Shown here: piece after piece, positions 1 to 6,631 of the stretch | How the letters are laid out: every line of letters starts with the position of its first letter | Position numbering within the stretch: position 1 is the first letter of the stretch | DNA from: an uncultured Porphyromonadaceae bacterium | Lineage (GTDB): Bacteria; Bacteroidota; Bacteroidia; Bacteroidales; Muribaculaceae | DNA length: 11,899 nucleotides | Assembly (NCBI GenBank): GCA_947178565.1 | Contig: CAMWYV010000010.1 | Location: 1-11,899, forward strand | Direction: 5' to 3' | Position numbers and translations under genes: made by a program | Notes under the pieces: model-generated | Databases searched by the model: none | Told to the model about the DNA's origin: nothing | Seen by the model: only the letters and a program-made list of their open reading frames with translations

Positions 1-1045
1 TACCGTTTTCTCTGCCAAATTTGCCGAGTGCGTCAAGCTGAGCCTGCGAGTCGGAAGATATTATGAGACCGGCATTCCTCAAACGGGCATCAGCCAATAT
101 CCCTGCGATACCGGCAGGATCCGAGCTGTCAAAGGTTGCTATATTAATAGGAGTGCCGCAATCTCTCATCTCGTCAACGGCAAGAAGGAATCCCTTGTAA
201 AATTCAGTGTAAAGCTGCGCCTGACGGCTCTGCTCGCCACCGGACAGCATGAACGGGAGGGTTATGGCGATATTGATTGCGCCAACAGACTCGCCGGCGG
301 TGCCTTCTACGTCTAAAGGTGCAGTTTCCTCAACCTTAGTATTTATCACCGGCGGTACGGTAGTCTCTACAACCGGTGTTTCAGTCTCTGTAACCACTAC
401 AGCCACAGGTGCTTCAACCAACTCCGTCAGTCCACTTTTAGACGACTTGGGCAAAACGATTACGGTACCCGACTGATAATTATTTCTGTCAAGACCGGGA
501 TTTGCGGCAAGAATAGCGTCAACAGTCGTTGAGTTCGCAATAGCGATGGAATATAAAGTTTCCCCGTCTTTAATAATATATCCCTCCGGATTCTCAACGG
601 TGATTGTTTCCTGAACAGGCATTCCCATCAATTGCACCGGAGCACTGACAATAAGCCTGTCACCGACACGTATGCCATCTACCGCACCGGGATTCCACTC
701 GCACAACTGCTCCGGAGTAACGCCATACATTTTGCCGATGCCATATAGCGTTTCCTTGCTCTTTACCGTGTGGATTCTTGCGGAAGACCCTTCCGAAACA
801 GGGAAATAAAGAGTCTGTCCTGCTTTCAAGCCATCCGCTACCGAGGGATTGAGCCTCATCAGCTCGTCCTGTGATATCTCGAGCTTTCTGGCGATAGAGT
901 ATATGGTTTCTTTCGCACCGACCTCGTAGCAGCGATATACGGTGCCGTTTATAATTTTAACAGGGAGATTGTCAATGGGTGACTGAGCACTCACCGACAA
1001 TGCGATAGCAGCCATTGCCGCCAAAACCATCCTTTTCAGAACCAT
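1..1045 (-). CDS. LysM-repeat protein with type-1 periplasmic binding domain (N-terminal 348 residues; C-terminus outside window)
   Basis: Minus-strand reading frame that stays open to the left edge, so the C-terminus is missing. The first residues form a signal peptide (MVLKRM, a hydrophobic stretch, then SVSA-Q near residue 20) with no lipobox, predicting secretion to the periplasm. Three LysM domains follow at about 40-82, 92-133 and 156-199, each with the ETLYSIA/ETIYSIA-like core and the NP-x-G-V/L-x-x-G pattern. A Pro/Thr/Val/Glu-rich linker spans about 200-255. From about 256 the sequence (INIAITLPF, YKGFLLAVDEM) looks like the beginning of a type-1 periplasmic-binding-protein fold of the LivJ/amino-acid-receptor type. 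LysM domains bind N-acetylglucosamine glycans, so the protein is probably held on peptidoglycan; its ligand is unknown. The ATG at 1045 is chosen; an in-frame ATG at 1030 is a less likely alternative. Divergent from the AlkD-like gene. Confidence 0.85.
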   Translation of the reverse strand, partial: MVLKRMVLAAMAAIALSVSAQSPIDNLPVKIINGTVYRCYEVGAKETIYSIARKLEISQDELMRLNPSVADGLKAGQTLYFPVSEGSSARIHTVKSKETLYGIGKMYGVTPEQLCEWNPGAVDGIRVGDRLIVSAPVQLMGMPVQETITVENPEGYIIKDGETLYSIAIANSTTVDAILAANPGLDRNNYQSGTVIVLPKSSKSGLTELVEAPVAVVVTETETPVVETTVPPVINTKVEETAPLDVEGTAGESVGAINIAITLPFMLSGGEQSRQAQLYTEFYKGFLLAVDEMRDCGTPINIATFDSSDPAGIAGILADARLRNAGLIISSDSQAQLDALGKFGRENG

Positions 1046-1090
1046 TGCGAAGAGTTTTTAATTTCGTGCCGGGATAATTCTTACAATTTG

Positions 1091-1121
1091 CAAAGATAAT
1101 CTGTTTGGCTGAATTATGCAA
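1091..1121 (-). promoter_or_regulatory. Promoter of the LysM gene
   Basis: On the minus strand TATCTTTG (1091-1098) matches the Bacteroidetes -7 consensus TAnnTTTG. TTG (1119-1121) lies 20 bases upstream as the -33 element. Transcription would start near 1087, leaving a leader of about 40 bases before the ATG at 1045. Confidence 0.65.
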
Positions 1122-1133
1122 CGTGCTTTTTTG

Positions 1134-1141
1134 TACCTTTG
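1134..1141 (+). promoter_or_regulatory. -7 box of the AlkD-like gene
   Basis: TACCTTTG matches TAnnTTTG exactly. No good -33 element lies 19-21 bases upstream (the nearest TTTG, 1104-1107, is 26 bases away), so the promoter may be weak or activated. It lies downstream of an in-frame ATG at 1116, which therefore cannot be the start on this transcript; this supports the ATG at 1158. Confidence 0.5.
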
Positions 1142-1157
1142 CCTCAAAATAGAATCC

Positions 1158-1703
1158 ATGACACAATTCAACGAAATGCAGACAATCAAGCGCAATCTTT
1201 TCGCGATGCGAAACGGCATTGTCGCTGACACTCTGCGCAAAGCGGGCTCACCTTTCCCTATCATCTTCGGGGTGAATCTGCCCCAGCTTGACGAAATAGC
1301 GGCTAAAACAGGCAAAAATCTGCCGCTTGCCCGCAGTCTTTATGAGGACAGCAGATGCCGGGAAAGTATGCTCATAGCCCCGATGCTGTTTCCGCCGGAA
1401 GAGATGACGATCGACATCGCCCTTGAATGGCTTGCAAGGAGCATATCAACCGAAGTGACGGATGTTTTATGCCATAAGCTTCTGCGCAAGCTGCCTTTTG
1501 CCGCCGAGATAGCATCTAAAGCTCTTGACAGCGAGGATGAAATGATGCGATATGGCGGTATAAGGCTTCTATGGAATCTCCTCCCGTCTCCCGCCCGCGA
1601 ATTCCGCGACAGAATCAGCGGAGAGGCTCAGAAAAGATGCGCTCTGACCCAAAGAGTATCTGAAGCGCTTATAGAGGAACTGGATTTTCTCGAGGGGTGC
1701 TGA
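1158..1703 (+). CDS. AlkD-like HEAT-repeat protein (DNA alkylation repair family)
   Basis: A 181-residue, Leu- and Ala-rich, largely helical protein. The pattern near the N-terminus (IVADTLRK, then FGVNLPQLDEIA, then ARSLYEDSRCRESMLIAPML) resembles the first HEAT repeats of the AlkC/AlkD-type DNA alkylation repair proteins common in Bacteroidales, which are thought to flip and excise alkylated bases. Later helices (ALEWLARSI, CHKLLRKLPFA, MMRYGGIRLLWNLL) fit further HEAT-like repeats. It is shorter than typical AlkD (about 230 residues), so catalytic activity is not assured; it may be only a HEAT scaffold. The ATG at 1158 is preferred over the upstream in-frame ATG at 1116 because a -7 box lies between them. 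Its stop is four bases from the convergent transporter gene's stop. The family call is from remembered pattern, not a search. Confidence 0.62.
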   Translation: MTQFNEMQTIKRNLFAMRNGIVADTLRKAGSPFPIIFGVNLPQLDEIAAKTGKNLPLARSLYEDSRCRESMLIAPMLFPPEEMTIDIALEWLARSISTEVTDVLCHKLLRKLPFAAEIASKALDSEDEMMRYGGIRLLWNLLPSPAREFRDRISGEAQKRCALTQRVSEALIEELDFLEGC

Positions 1704-1707
1704 CCGA

Positions 1708-2649
1708 TCAGTGGGGAGTGGCATCACTGTTGGTACGTGAATTCTTGCCAATCTTTTCGCTTGCAATCACACCACCGAGAATAAGCGCGCATCCGATATA
1801 TCCCACAACGGATACTTTTTCATCCAGAAGCCATACTGACAGCACGAGCGTGACAATCGGGCAGAAATATAAGTAATTGCCCGTTTTTATAGCACCGAGA
1901 TACTTGACCGCCGTACCCCATAGGAGGTAAGCGACCAAAGAGGCGAACAGTCCGAGAAACAGAAGATTTCCCATCACCTCCGGCACAAGCAGAGATGAGA
2001 GTGACATGTGTGTGTTGTCTATCAGAAGAAATGGAAGAGCGGTGATGAGACCGTAAAAGAAAGTTTTCCTGGTTATGAACCATGTGCTGTATGTGCTGCT
2101 TAACGGTCTGAGCACCACGCTATAAACCGCCCAACAGACAGCGGCAAGAAGCGAAAGCATATCACCGACAGGATTAACTTCAAGCGACATGCTGCTGTTG
2201 AAAATCACACACGCCACACCTCCAAGCGCTATCAGCGAACCTATAACCACCCCCCTGCCAATTTTCTCACTCTTATACATCAGTGCAACAAGTATGGTGG
2301 TGAGTAGCGGAGAGAGAGTAACTATAAGCGACACATTACTTACCAATGTGTATTCTACCGCCATATTTTCAGCAATAAAATAGACCGAGCCTCCGCAGAC
2401 TCCGCACAGCAGAAACATCAACTCATCCCTGAAACTTCTTGAAAAAAAAGGTTTCGGACAGATAAGTAAAGTGAATATATATGCAAGAAAAAACCTGCAT
2501 AAATATATTTCCACCGCAGACAAACCATTATTCAGCAGAACCTTCGTGCAAATAAACGAGCCGCCCCATGCAGTGACAGCAAGCAGCGCCCCGACATGAT
2601 ATATCAGAGCGGAGCCACGATCAGATCGTATAGAGGCCAAACGGGGCAT
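1708..2649 (-). CDS. EamA-family (drug/metabolite superfamily) membrane transporter
   Basis: A 313-residue polytopic membrane protein, with about ten hydrophobic segments and two halves that look like EamA repeats. The first half begins with VGALLAVTAWGGSFICTK; the second begins with LSLLAAVCWAVYSVVLR. A conserved-looking AxKYLGAIKTG segment and a final GYIGCALILGGVI helix fit the family. These inner-membrane carriers typically export amino acids, metabolites or drugs; the substrate cannot be told from sequence. The ATG at 2649 is chosen because TAATTTTG at 2673-2680 (minus) fits a -7 box and would start transcription near 2669. A GTG at 2673, in frame and giving eight more residues, overlaps that box and is less likely. 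The gene ends four bases from the convergent AlkD-like gene and appears monocistronic. Confidence 0.85.
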   Translation of the reverse strand: MPRLASIRSDRGSALIYHVGALLAVTAWGGSFICTKVLLNNGLSAVEIYLCRFFLAYIFTLLICPKPFFSRSFRDELMFLLCGVCGGSVYFIAENMAVEYTLVSNVSLIVTLSPLLTTILVALMYKSEKIGRGVVIGSLIALGGVACVIFNSSMSLEVNPVGDMLSLLAAVCWAVYSVVLRPLSSTYSTWFITRKTFFYGLITALPFLLIDNTHMSLSSLLVPEVMGNLLFLGLFASLVAYLLWGTAVKYLGAIKTGNYLYFCPIVTLVLSVWLLDEKVSVVGYIGCALILGGVIASEKIGKNSRTNSDATPH

Positions 2650-2672
2650 TTCTTCTATTTTTGTATTCGCCA

Positions 2673-2680
2673 CAAAATTA
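2673..2680 (-). promoter_or_regulatory. -7 box of the EamA transporter gene
   Basis: TAATTTTG on the minus strand fits TAnnTTTG. The region upstream is very AT-rich and has no clear TTTG at the usual distance. It decides the start: transcription would begin near 2669, so the ATG at 2649 is used rather than the GTG at 2673. Confidence 0.4.
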
Positions 2681-2720
2681 ATAAATAATTTAAATTTACC
2701 GCATAAATACTACATATTCC

Positions 2721-2751
2721 TTTTTTCAGAACCTTTTATATCCTATCTTTG
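2721..2751 (+). promoter_or_regulatory. Promoter of the OmpA-like lipoprotein gene
   Basis: TATCTTTG (2744-2751) is a full -7 match. A T-run at 2721-2726 sits at about the -33 position but lacks the final G of TTTG. Transcription from about 2755 would leave a leader of about 68 bases, the longest estimated for a protein-coding gene in this window. No Shine-Dalgarno site is seen before the ATG at 2823. Confidence 0.6.
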
Positions 2752-2822
2752 TATAGAGATTATAACCGATGCCGATTGTGAGCGAAGAATCTGAGCCCAA
2801 CGGTACTTAAATAATTCAACTT

Positions 2823-3524
2823 ATGAAAAAAAGTAACATTTTTACCATTGGAGCGCTTTCGCTCTGCTTGCTCGCATCATCAGGATGCAGCAGTTTTACC
2901 GGACTGGGTAAAGGAGCATTGATCGGTGGCGGCGGTGGCGCAGCCGTAGGTGCCGGACTCGGTGCGATAATCGGCGGCGGGAAAGGAGCCGGCATCGGCA
3001 GTGCAATCGGTGCTGCCGTAGGTGCCGGCGCAGGAGCGCTTATAGGCAGAAGAATGGATAAGCAGAAAGCCGAACTTGAAAAGGAACTCGCCGAAAAGGC
3101 ACAGGTCGAGGCTGTCAAGGATCAGAACGGTCTTCAAGCTATCAAAGTGACCTTCAACGGCGGCATACTCTTCCCCACCAACGGCACAACTCTCAGCCAA
3201 TCAGCGCGTCAGGATCTCACATCTTTTGCATCCTCGCTTCTCAACAATCCCGAAACCAACGTTCAGATTTTCGGTTTTACCGATGATACGGGTACAATGG
3301 CGGTGAACCAGAGAGTAGCAACAGGTCGTGCCGACGCAGTGAGAAACTATCTGCTCAACAGCGGTGTAGCAGCCAGCCGACTCAGCGCCGAAGGTCTGCC
3401 TATGACAGATTATGTGGCATCCAACGCCACTCCCGAAGGCAGAGCCCAGAATCGCCGTGTAGAAATCTACATTACCGCCAACCAGCAGATGATCCAGCAG
3501 GCGGAAGCAGGCACACTCAGATAA
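2823..3524 (+). CDS. Glycine-zipper OmpA-family lipoprotein
   Basis: A 233-residue envelope protein. Residues 1-21 are a lipoprotein signal peptide (MKKSN, hydrophobic core, ASSG) and Cys22 is the likely lipidated residue. Residues about 27-76 are a Gly/Ala-rich glycine zipper with GxxxG spacing, which in this family packs in or against a membrane and can oligomerise. Residues 77-98 are charged and helical (KQKAELEKELAEKAQ). Residues about 105-217 form an OmpA C-terminal peptidoglycan-binding domain: GFTDDTG (151-157), the RVATGRADAVRNYL helix, SRLSAEG, and NRRVEIYI (210-217). The TD aspartate and the NRR arginine are the expected diaminopimelate-contacting residues. No acidic export signal follows Cys22, suggesting the protein faces the periplasm and links a membrane to the wall. 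Own promoter and terminator indicate a single-gene unit. Confidence 0.9.
   Translation: MKKSNIFTIGALSLCLLASSGCSSFTGLGKGALIGGGGGAAVGAGLGAIIGGGKGAGIGSAIGAAVGAGAGALIGRRMDKQKAELEKELAEKAQVEAVKDQNGLQAIKVTFNGGILFPTNGTTLSQSARQDLTSFASSLLNNPETNVQIFGFTDDTGTMAVNQRVATGRADAVRNYLLNSGVAASRLSAEGLPMTDYVASNATPEGRAQNRRVEIYITANQQMIQQAEAGTLR
2943..3028 (+). repeat. 14-base direct repeat inside the glycine-zipper coding region
   Basis: GCCGTAGGTGCCGG occurs at 2943-2956 and again at 3015-3028, 72 bases (24 codons) apart and in the same frame. It encodes Ala-Val-Gly-Ala-Gly in both copies, consistent with the zipper having grown by internal duplication. Confidence 0.7.
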
Positions 3525-3554
3525 TTCAAATTCCCTAATCAAATTCAAATACCC

Positions 3555-3593
3555 AGCGGAGGAGAGATTCATATCTTTTCTCCGCTTTTCTTG
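3555..3593 (+). terminator. Intrinsic terminator of the OmpA-like lipoprotein gene
   Basis: A 13-pair stem is formed by 3555-3567 (AGCGGAGGAGAGA) and 3574-3586 (TCTTTTCTCCGCT), with two G-U pairs and the six-base loop TTCATA. It is followed by TTTTCTTG. It begins 30 bases after the stop codon. Confidence 0.85.
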
Positions 3594-3594
3594 T

Positions 3595-3653
3595 AAAAAA
3601 ACAAACCTCAAGAGGGTGTGTCAGTCCGCCGGCTGACACACCGCCTCAAGGTT
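3595..3653 (-). terminator. Strong hairpin terminator for a minus-strand transcript
   Basis: GGTGTGTCAG (3615-3624) pairs perfectly with CTGACACACC (3633-3642). The helix extends inward by two more pairs and outward by GAG/CTC and AACCT (3604-3608)/AGGTT (3649-3653). Read on the minus strand, the outer stem ends in AGGTT and is followed by TG and seven Ts (3601-3595), the classic intrinsic-terminator layout. On the plus strand no T-run follows. CCTCAAG occurs on both sides (3606-3612, 3644-3650). Confidence 0.7.
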
Positions 3654-3801
3654 AGAAATCGTCAATGGTGTTTCTATTCAGGTTTATTTCATAGGCAGTA
3701 TTCTGTTTGTGTTAATCACAAGGGTAATTTGTTAAGCGCGCTTAGTGTAGTGGCAGATTCCATAAATAACCGGTCGCAGTTCTGAACTGAAGATATTTTT
3801 T

Positions 3802-3956
3802 TAGCGGCTGTTATGGAATAGGAGCCTGTTGTTCGGGAGATAATTCAATCCGCGCCTGCCTTTGTTTTCCTTACCTCATAGCCAGATCTTTCTTCGCAAC
3901 CTATGAGCGTGAAGGTATTCCCGGGGTCAGTGAACAACATGGCGTGTGAGCCGCTA
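3802..3956 (-). ncRNA. Candidate structured noncoding RNA with a 6S-like rod
   Basis: Nested complementary segments bring the two ends together. TAGCGGCT (3802-3809) pairs with AGCCGCTA (3949-3956). GCCTGTTGTTC (3824-3834) pairs with 3932-3943, with one bulged base. GGGA (3835-3838) pairs with TCCC (3919-3922). CCTT (3869-3872) pairs with AAGG (3912-3915), and CTCATAG (3875-3881) with CTATGAG (3901-3907), closed by a 19-base loop. One strand has a 30-base unpaired stretch (3839-3868) opposite only three bases (3916-3918). A long rod with a large internal bubble is the general design of 6S RNA, which mimics an open promoter and binds RNA polymerase; the 6S assignment is inference from shape only. 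Strand is uncertain, since the helices exist in both orientations. Minus is chosen because the flanking promoter (4219-4249) and terminator (3595-3653) both point that way. Mature ends are unknown. Confidence 0.45.
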
Positions 3957-3964
3957 TGCGAGTT

Positions 3965-4021
3965 GTCAGTCATCAGTCGGTATGTTATTCATAGTCTCTG
4001 TTTTTTAGTCAGTCATCAGTC
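3965..4021. repeat. Two copies of a 14-base direct repeat
   Basis: GTCAGTCATCAGTC is found at 3965-3978 and 4008-4021, 43 bases apart, and is itself built from GTCA/CAGT-like steps. The copies lie just outside one end of the RNA rod. Function unknown: could be a regulator site or replication slippage. Confidence 0.7.
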
Positions 4022-4218
4022 ATCGGCATGGAGCAGAAGATAAAGGTATCGAAATGAGTCAGCAGGGCTTGGAAGCATTACTCTCCGGAGCAGTAATCAG
4101 TGTGTTTAATCCAAAACCGGAACACTCACATCCATTATATACATCTTTTATCTATGTCAAAGGACTTCTTGCCATTTATTAATGACTAACCATTGGGTTT
4201 GTTGACGATTTCTGTTTG

Positions 4219-4249
4219 CAAAGTTACAACAACATTTTTAATCTGCAAA
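4219..4249 (-). promoter_or_regulatory. Full-consensus promoter reading into the gene-free region
   Basis: On the minus strand TTTG (4246-4249), 19 bases, then TAACTTTG (4219-4226) is a complete match to the Bacteroidetes -33/-7 consensus. Transcription would start near 4215 and run left, away from the helicase gene, towards the minus-strand terminator at 3595-3653. No protein gene lies on that path. Confidence 0.65.
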
Positions 4250-4302
4250 TTTTTTGCAAAAAAATTGTATCCATACGTTTTTATTGAGGTGGTGTGCCGG
4301 TT

Positions 4303-4334
4303 TTTGTTCTTTCGGGGGATTCTTTTTACCTTTG
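4303..4334 (+). promoter_or_regulatory. Promoter of the helicase-nspC-GT-radC operon
   Basis: TTTG (4303-4306), 20 bases, TACCTTTG (4327-4334): a full consensus match. Only five bases separate the -7 box from the ATG at 4340, so the mRNA is predicted to be nearly or fully leaderless. Confidence 0.75.
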
Positions 4335-4339
4335 TAGGG

Positions 4340-6631
4340 ATGAACCGAAACTATCTTGACGAACTCAACAAGCCACAACAGGCGGCTGTGACCTATACCG
4401 ACGGACCCGCGCTTGTGATTGCCGGAGCCGGCTCGGGCAAGACCAGAGTACTGACATATAAAATAGTACATCTGCTCAACAACGGGTATGAGCCGTGGCG
4501 CATCCTTGCACTTACTTTCACCAACAAGGCTGCCAAAGAGATGCGCGAGCGTATCGAGCAACTTGTAGGCGCTGCCACGGCGAGTAAACTTTGGATGGGT
4601 ACTTTCCACAGTATTTTCGCACGTATGCTCCGCTCCAATGCGGAAAGGGTGGGTTATAAGAGCAATTTCACCATCTATGATGCCGCCGACAGTAAATCAC
4701 TCGTCAAATCCATAATCAAGGATATGGGACTTGATGACAAGATTTACAAGGCATCAACCATTCAGTCGGCTATATCATCAGCAAAAAACGCCCTGATTTC
4801 TCCTGAAAAATACGCGCAGCTTGCAGATGTGATGGAGGCTGACAAAAATGCCAGACGCCCGCAGACTTACGCCATCTACAGAATTTACCGCGACAGATGC
4901 ATTGCCGCCGGCGCAATGGATTTTGACGACCTTCTCTATTATACCAATCTGCTGCTGAGAGACAATCCGGATGTGCTGCGCCACTATCAGGATTTTTTCA
5001 GATACATTCTTGTAGATGAGTATCAGGATACCAACTTCGCGCAGCACGTGATTGTGAGTCAGCTAACCAAAGAGAACCAGAGCCTGTGTGTTGTGGGTGA
5101 CGATGCCCAAAGCATCTACTCTTTCCGAGGAGCAAACATCCGCAATATCCTGAATCTGAAAAATGCGTATCCGGCTCTTAAAATATTCAAGCTGGAGCAG
5201 AACTACCGCTCCACCCAGAATATAATCAACGCAGCCAACTCGCTGATAGAAAAGAATACCGAACAGATTCGCAAACAGGTCTTCTCGGAAAAAGAACCGG
5301 GAAAAAAAATAGAGGTGGTGCAGAGCTACAGTGATTTTGAGGAAAGTTTTCTGGTAGCAAACCGTATATCACAAATCAAAATGGCATCGGGCGACAGTTT
5401 CGATGAATTCGCCATACTCTACCGCACCAACGCCCAGAGCCGAATACTGGAGGAATCGCTGAGAAAAAGAAACATCCCATACCGGATCTACGGAGGGCTT
5501 TCATTCTACCAACGCAAGGAGGTGAAAGATGCGATAGCATACTTTCGTCTGAGCGTGAATCCGGATGATGATGAGGCGCTTAAACGTATAATTAATTTCC
5601 CGTCACGCGGAATCGGTGAGACTACCGTGGCAAAGATAGTCAGACGCGCGATAGATGAAAATGTAAGTATGTGGAAAGTGCTTGAGAATCCCGCCGGTTA
5701 CGATCTGAGCGTTAACTCAGGTACGCTAAAAAAACTTGACGGTTTCCGCGAACTGATAAGCGGTTTTATCCAGATGAACCGTGAAGGCAAGGATGCCGAA
5801 GAGGTAGCCAAACGCATTATCGAGCGCACCGGAGTGATGAGTATGCTGATTCACGACCGCACTCCGGAGAGCATCTCCAAGCAGGAAAACCTTTCAGAGC
5901 TTATCAACGGTGTTAAAGAATTTGTTGAAGAGCAGCGTGAGGAAGGCTCTGAAAACAATTTCATGACCGATTATCTCGCAGGAATTTCTCTCGCGACCGA
6001 TCAGGATAGTGACAATTCGATTGAAGAGAGAGTTACACTGATGACAGTTCATGCTGCAAAAGGGTTGGAATTCAACAACATTTTCATAGTCGGAGTGGAA
6101 GAAGATCTTTTCCCGTCCGCTATGGCAAACAGTTCTCTCGCGGAAATAGAGGAGGAGCGCAGACTGCTGTATGTGGCTATTACCCGCGCCCGACAGTTCT
6201 GTATGATAAGCTATGCTTCTTCCCGCTACCGCAACGGACAGACCGTGATGTGCTCTCCATCCCGCTTCCTGCGTGATATAAATCCGGAATATCTTGACCT
6301 CATAAGCGGCGCCAGCCTCAACGCTCCCCGCCCGAGTTTCGAGAACTACCGGTCATCCTATCACTCCCAGTCTCCGCGCTACCCGTCAGCGTCCCAGCCT
6401 TCCACAAGAAGAGTGCCTGCATCAGCCGCATCAACGTCTGCAGGCGCAGAGGACAAACATAACGTCGATTCACTGAGCGAAGGAATGAGAATAGAGCATT
6501 CACGCTTCGGCACGGGAACAATCACGGGTGTAGATACCTCCCAGGCAGAAGCCCGCATAACAGTAGAGTTCGACAACACCGGCAGCAAACTGCTGCTGCT
6601 TAAATTCGCACGATTTAAAATTCTGGAATGA
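4340..6631 (+). CDS. pcrA: PcrA/UvrD-type superfamily 1A DNA helicase
   Basis: A 763-residue ATP-dependent 3'-5' DNA helicase for repair and clearing of replication or recombination intermediates in the cytoplasm. Motifs in order: Q-motif LNKPQQAAV (9-17), Walker A AGAGSGKT (28-35), TFTNKAAKEM (59-68), GTFHS (87-91), Walker B LVDEYQDT (224-231), VVGDDAQSIYSFRGA (251-265), EQNYRS (286-291), TVHAAKGLEF (569-578) and LLYVAITRAR (609-618). A Ser/Pro/Arg-rich linker (about 660-705) leads to a C-terminal Tudor-like domain (about 715-762; GMRIEHSRFGTGTITG) of the kind that contacts RNA polymerase in PcrA. Length is normal. The frame is open from 4193, but the ATG at 4340 is chosen because the promoter lies at 4303-4334 and family homology begins there. 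It overlaps nspC by ATGA, so the two are probably translationally coupled. UvrD is an alternative name. Confidence 0.95.
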   Translation: MNRNYLDELNKPQQAAVTYTDGPALVIAGAGSGKTRVLTYKIVHLLNNGYEPWRILALTFTNKAAKEMRERIEQLVGAATASKLWMGTFHSIFARMLRSNAERVGYKSNFTIYDAADSKSLVKSIIKDMGLDDKIYKASTIQSAISSAKNALISPEKYAQLADVMEADKNARRPQTYAIYRIYRDRCIAAGAMDFDDLLYYTNLLLRDNPDVLRHYQDFFRYILVDEYQDTNFAQHVIVSQLTKENQSLCVVGDDAQSIYSFRGANIRNILNLKNAYPALKIFKLEQNYRSTQNIINAANSLIEKNTEQIRKQVFSEKEPGKKIEVVQSYSDFEESFLVANRISQIKMASGDSFDEFAILYRTNAQSRILEESLRKRNIPYRIYGGLSFYQRKEVKDAIAYFRLSVNPDDDEALKRIINFPSRGIGETTVAKIVRRAIDENVSMWKVLENPAGYDLSVNSGTLKKLDGFRELISGFIQMNREGKDAEEVAKRIIERTGVMSMLIHDRTPESISKQENLSELINGVKEFVEEQREEGSENNFMTDYLAGISLATDQDSDNSIEERVTLMTVHAAKGLEFNNIFIVGVEEDLFPSAMANSSLAEIEEERRLLYVAITRARQFCMISYASSRYRNGQTVMCSPSRFLRDINPEYLDLISGASLNAPRPSFENYRSSYHSQSPRYPSASQPSTRRVPASAASTSAGAEDKHNVDSLSEGMRIEHSRFGTGTITGVDTSQAEARITVEFDNTGSKLLLLKFARFKILE

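Larger units (their letters stand above)
3525..4339. other. Long intergenic region without a protein gene
   Basis: These 815 bases carry no open frame with convincing coding character on either strand. They contain the lipoprotein gene's terminator, a minus-strand terminator, a palindrome TAAGCGCGCTTA (3733-3744), small hairpins (TTGTG/CACAA at 3707-3721; CAGTT/AACTG at 3778-3790), the rod-like RNA candidate, two copies of a 14-base repeat, a minus-strand promoter and the helicase promoter. The most economical reading is a noncoding minus-strand transcript running from about 4215 to about 3596. Confidence 0.6.

Noticed and set aside
249..476. 75-residue plus-strand Thr/Ser/Val-rich frame
   Set aside because: It is the antisense of the Pro/Thr/Val linker of the LysM protein, whose domains clearly establish the minus strand as coding.
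2752..2822. Possible riboswitch or attenuator in the lipoprotein leader
   Set aside because: The leader is short and no known aptamer motif or stable terminator/antiterminator pair was seen.
2816..3118. 100-residue minus-strand frame rich in Ala and Pro
   Set aside because: It is the antisense shadow of the glycine-zipper codons of the lipoprotein gene.
3733..3744. Palindrome TAAGCGCGCTTA as an operator
   Set aside because: A perfect 12-base palindrome, but single, with no neighbouring promoter or regulator gene; kept only as a note.
3743..3757. tRNA D-arm-like string TAGTGTAGTGGCAG
   Set aside because: No acceptor stem, anticodon arm or T-arm (GGTTCGAATCC-like) could be fitted around it on either strand.
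4001..4006. T-run as a plus-strand terminator for the RNA candidate
   Set aside because: Only a weak 4-pair stem precedes it, so it gives little support for plus-strand transcription of the rod.
4016..4078. 20-residue minus-strand frame inside the proposed noncoding transcript
   Set aside because: Very short, no recognisable composition or initiation signal, and overlaps the GTCAGTCATCAGTC repeat; chance is the simplest explanation.
4193..4339. 49-codon upstream extension of the helicase frame
   Set aside because: It contains the TTTG-N20-TACCTTTG promoter and does not resemble helicase sequence; homology begins at the ATG at 4340.
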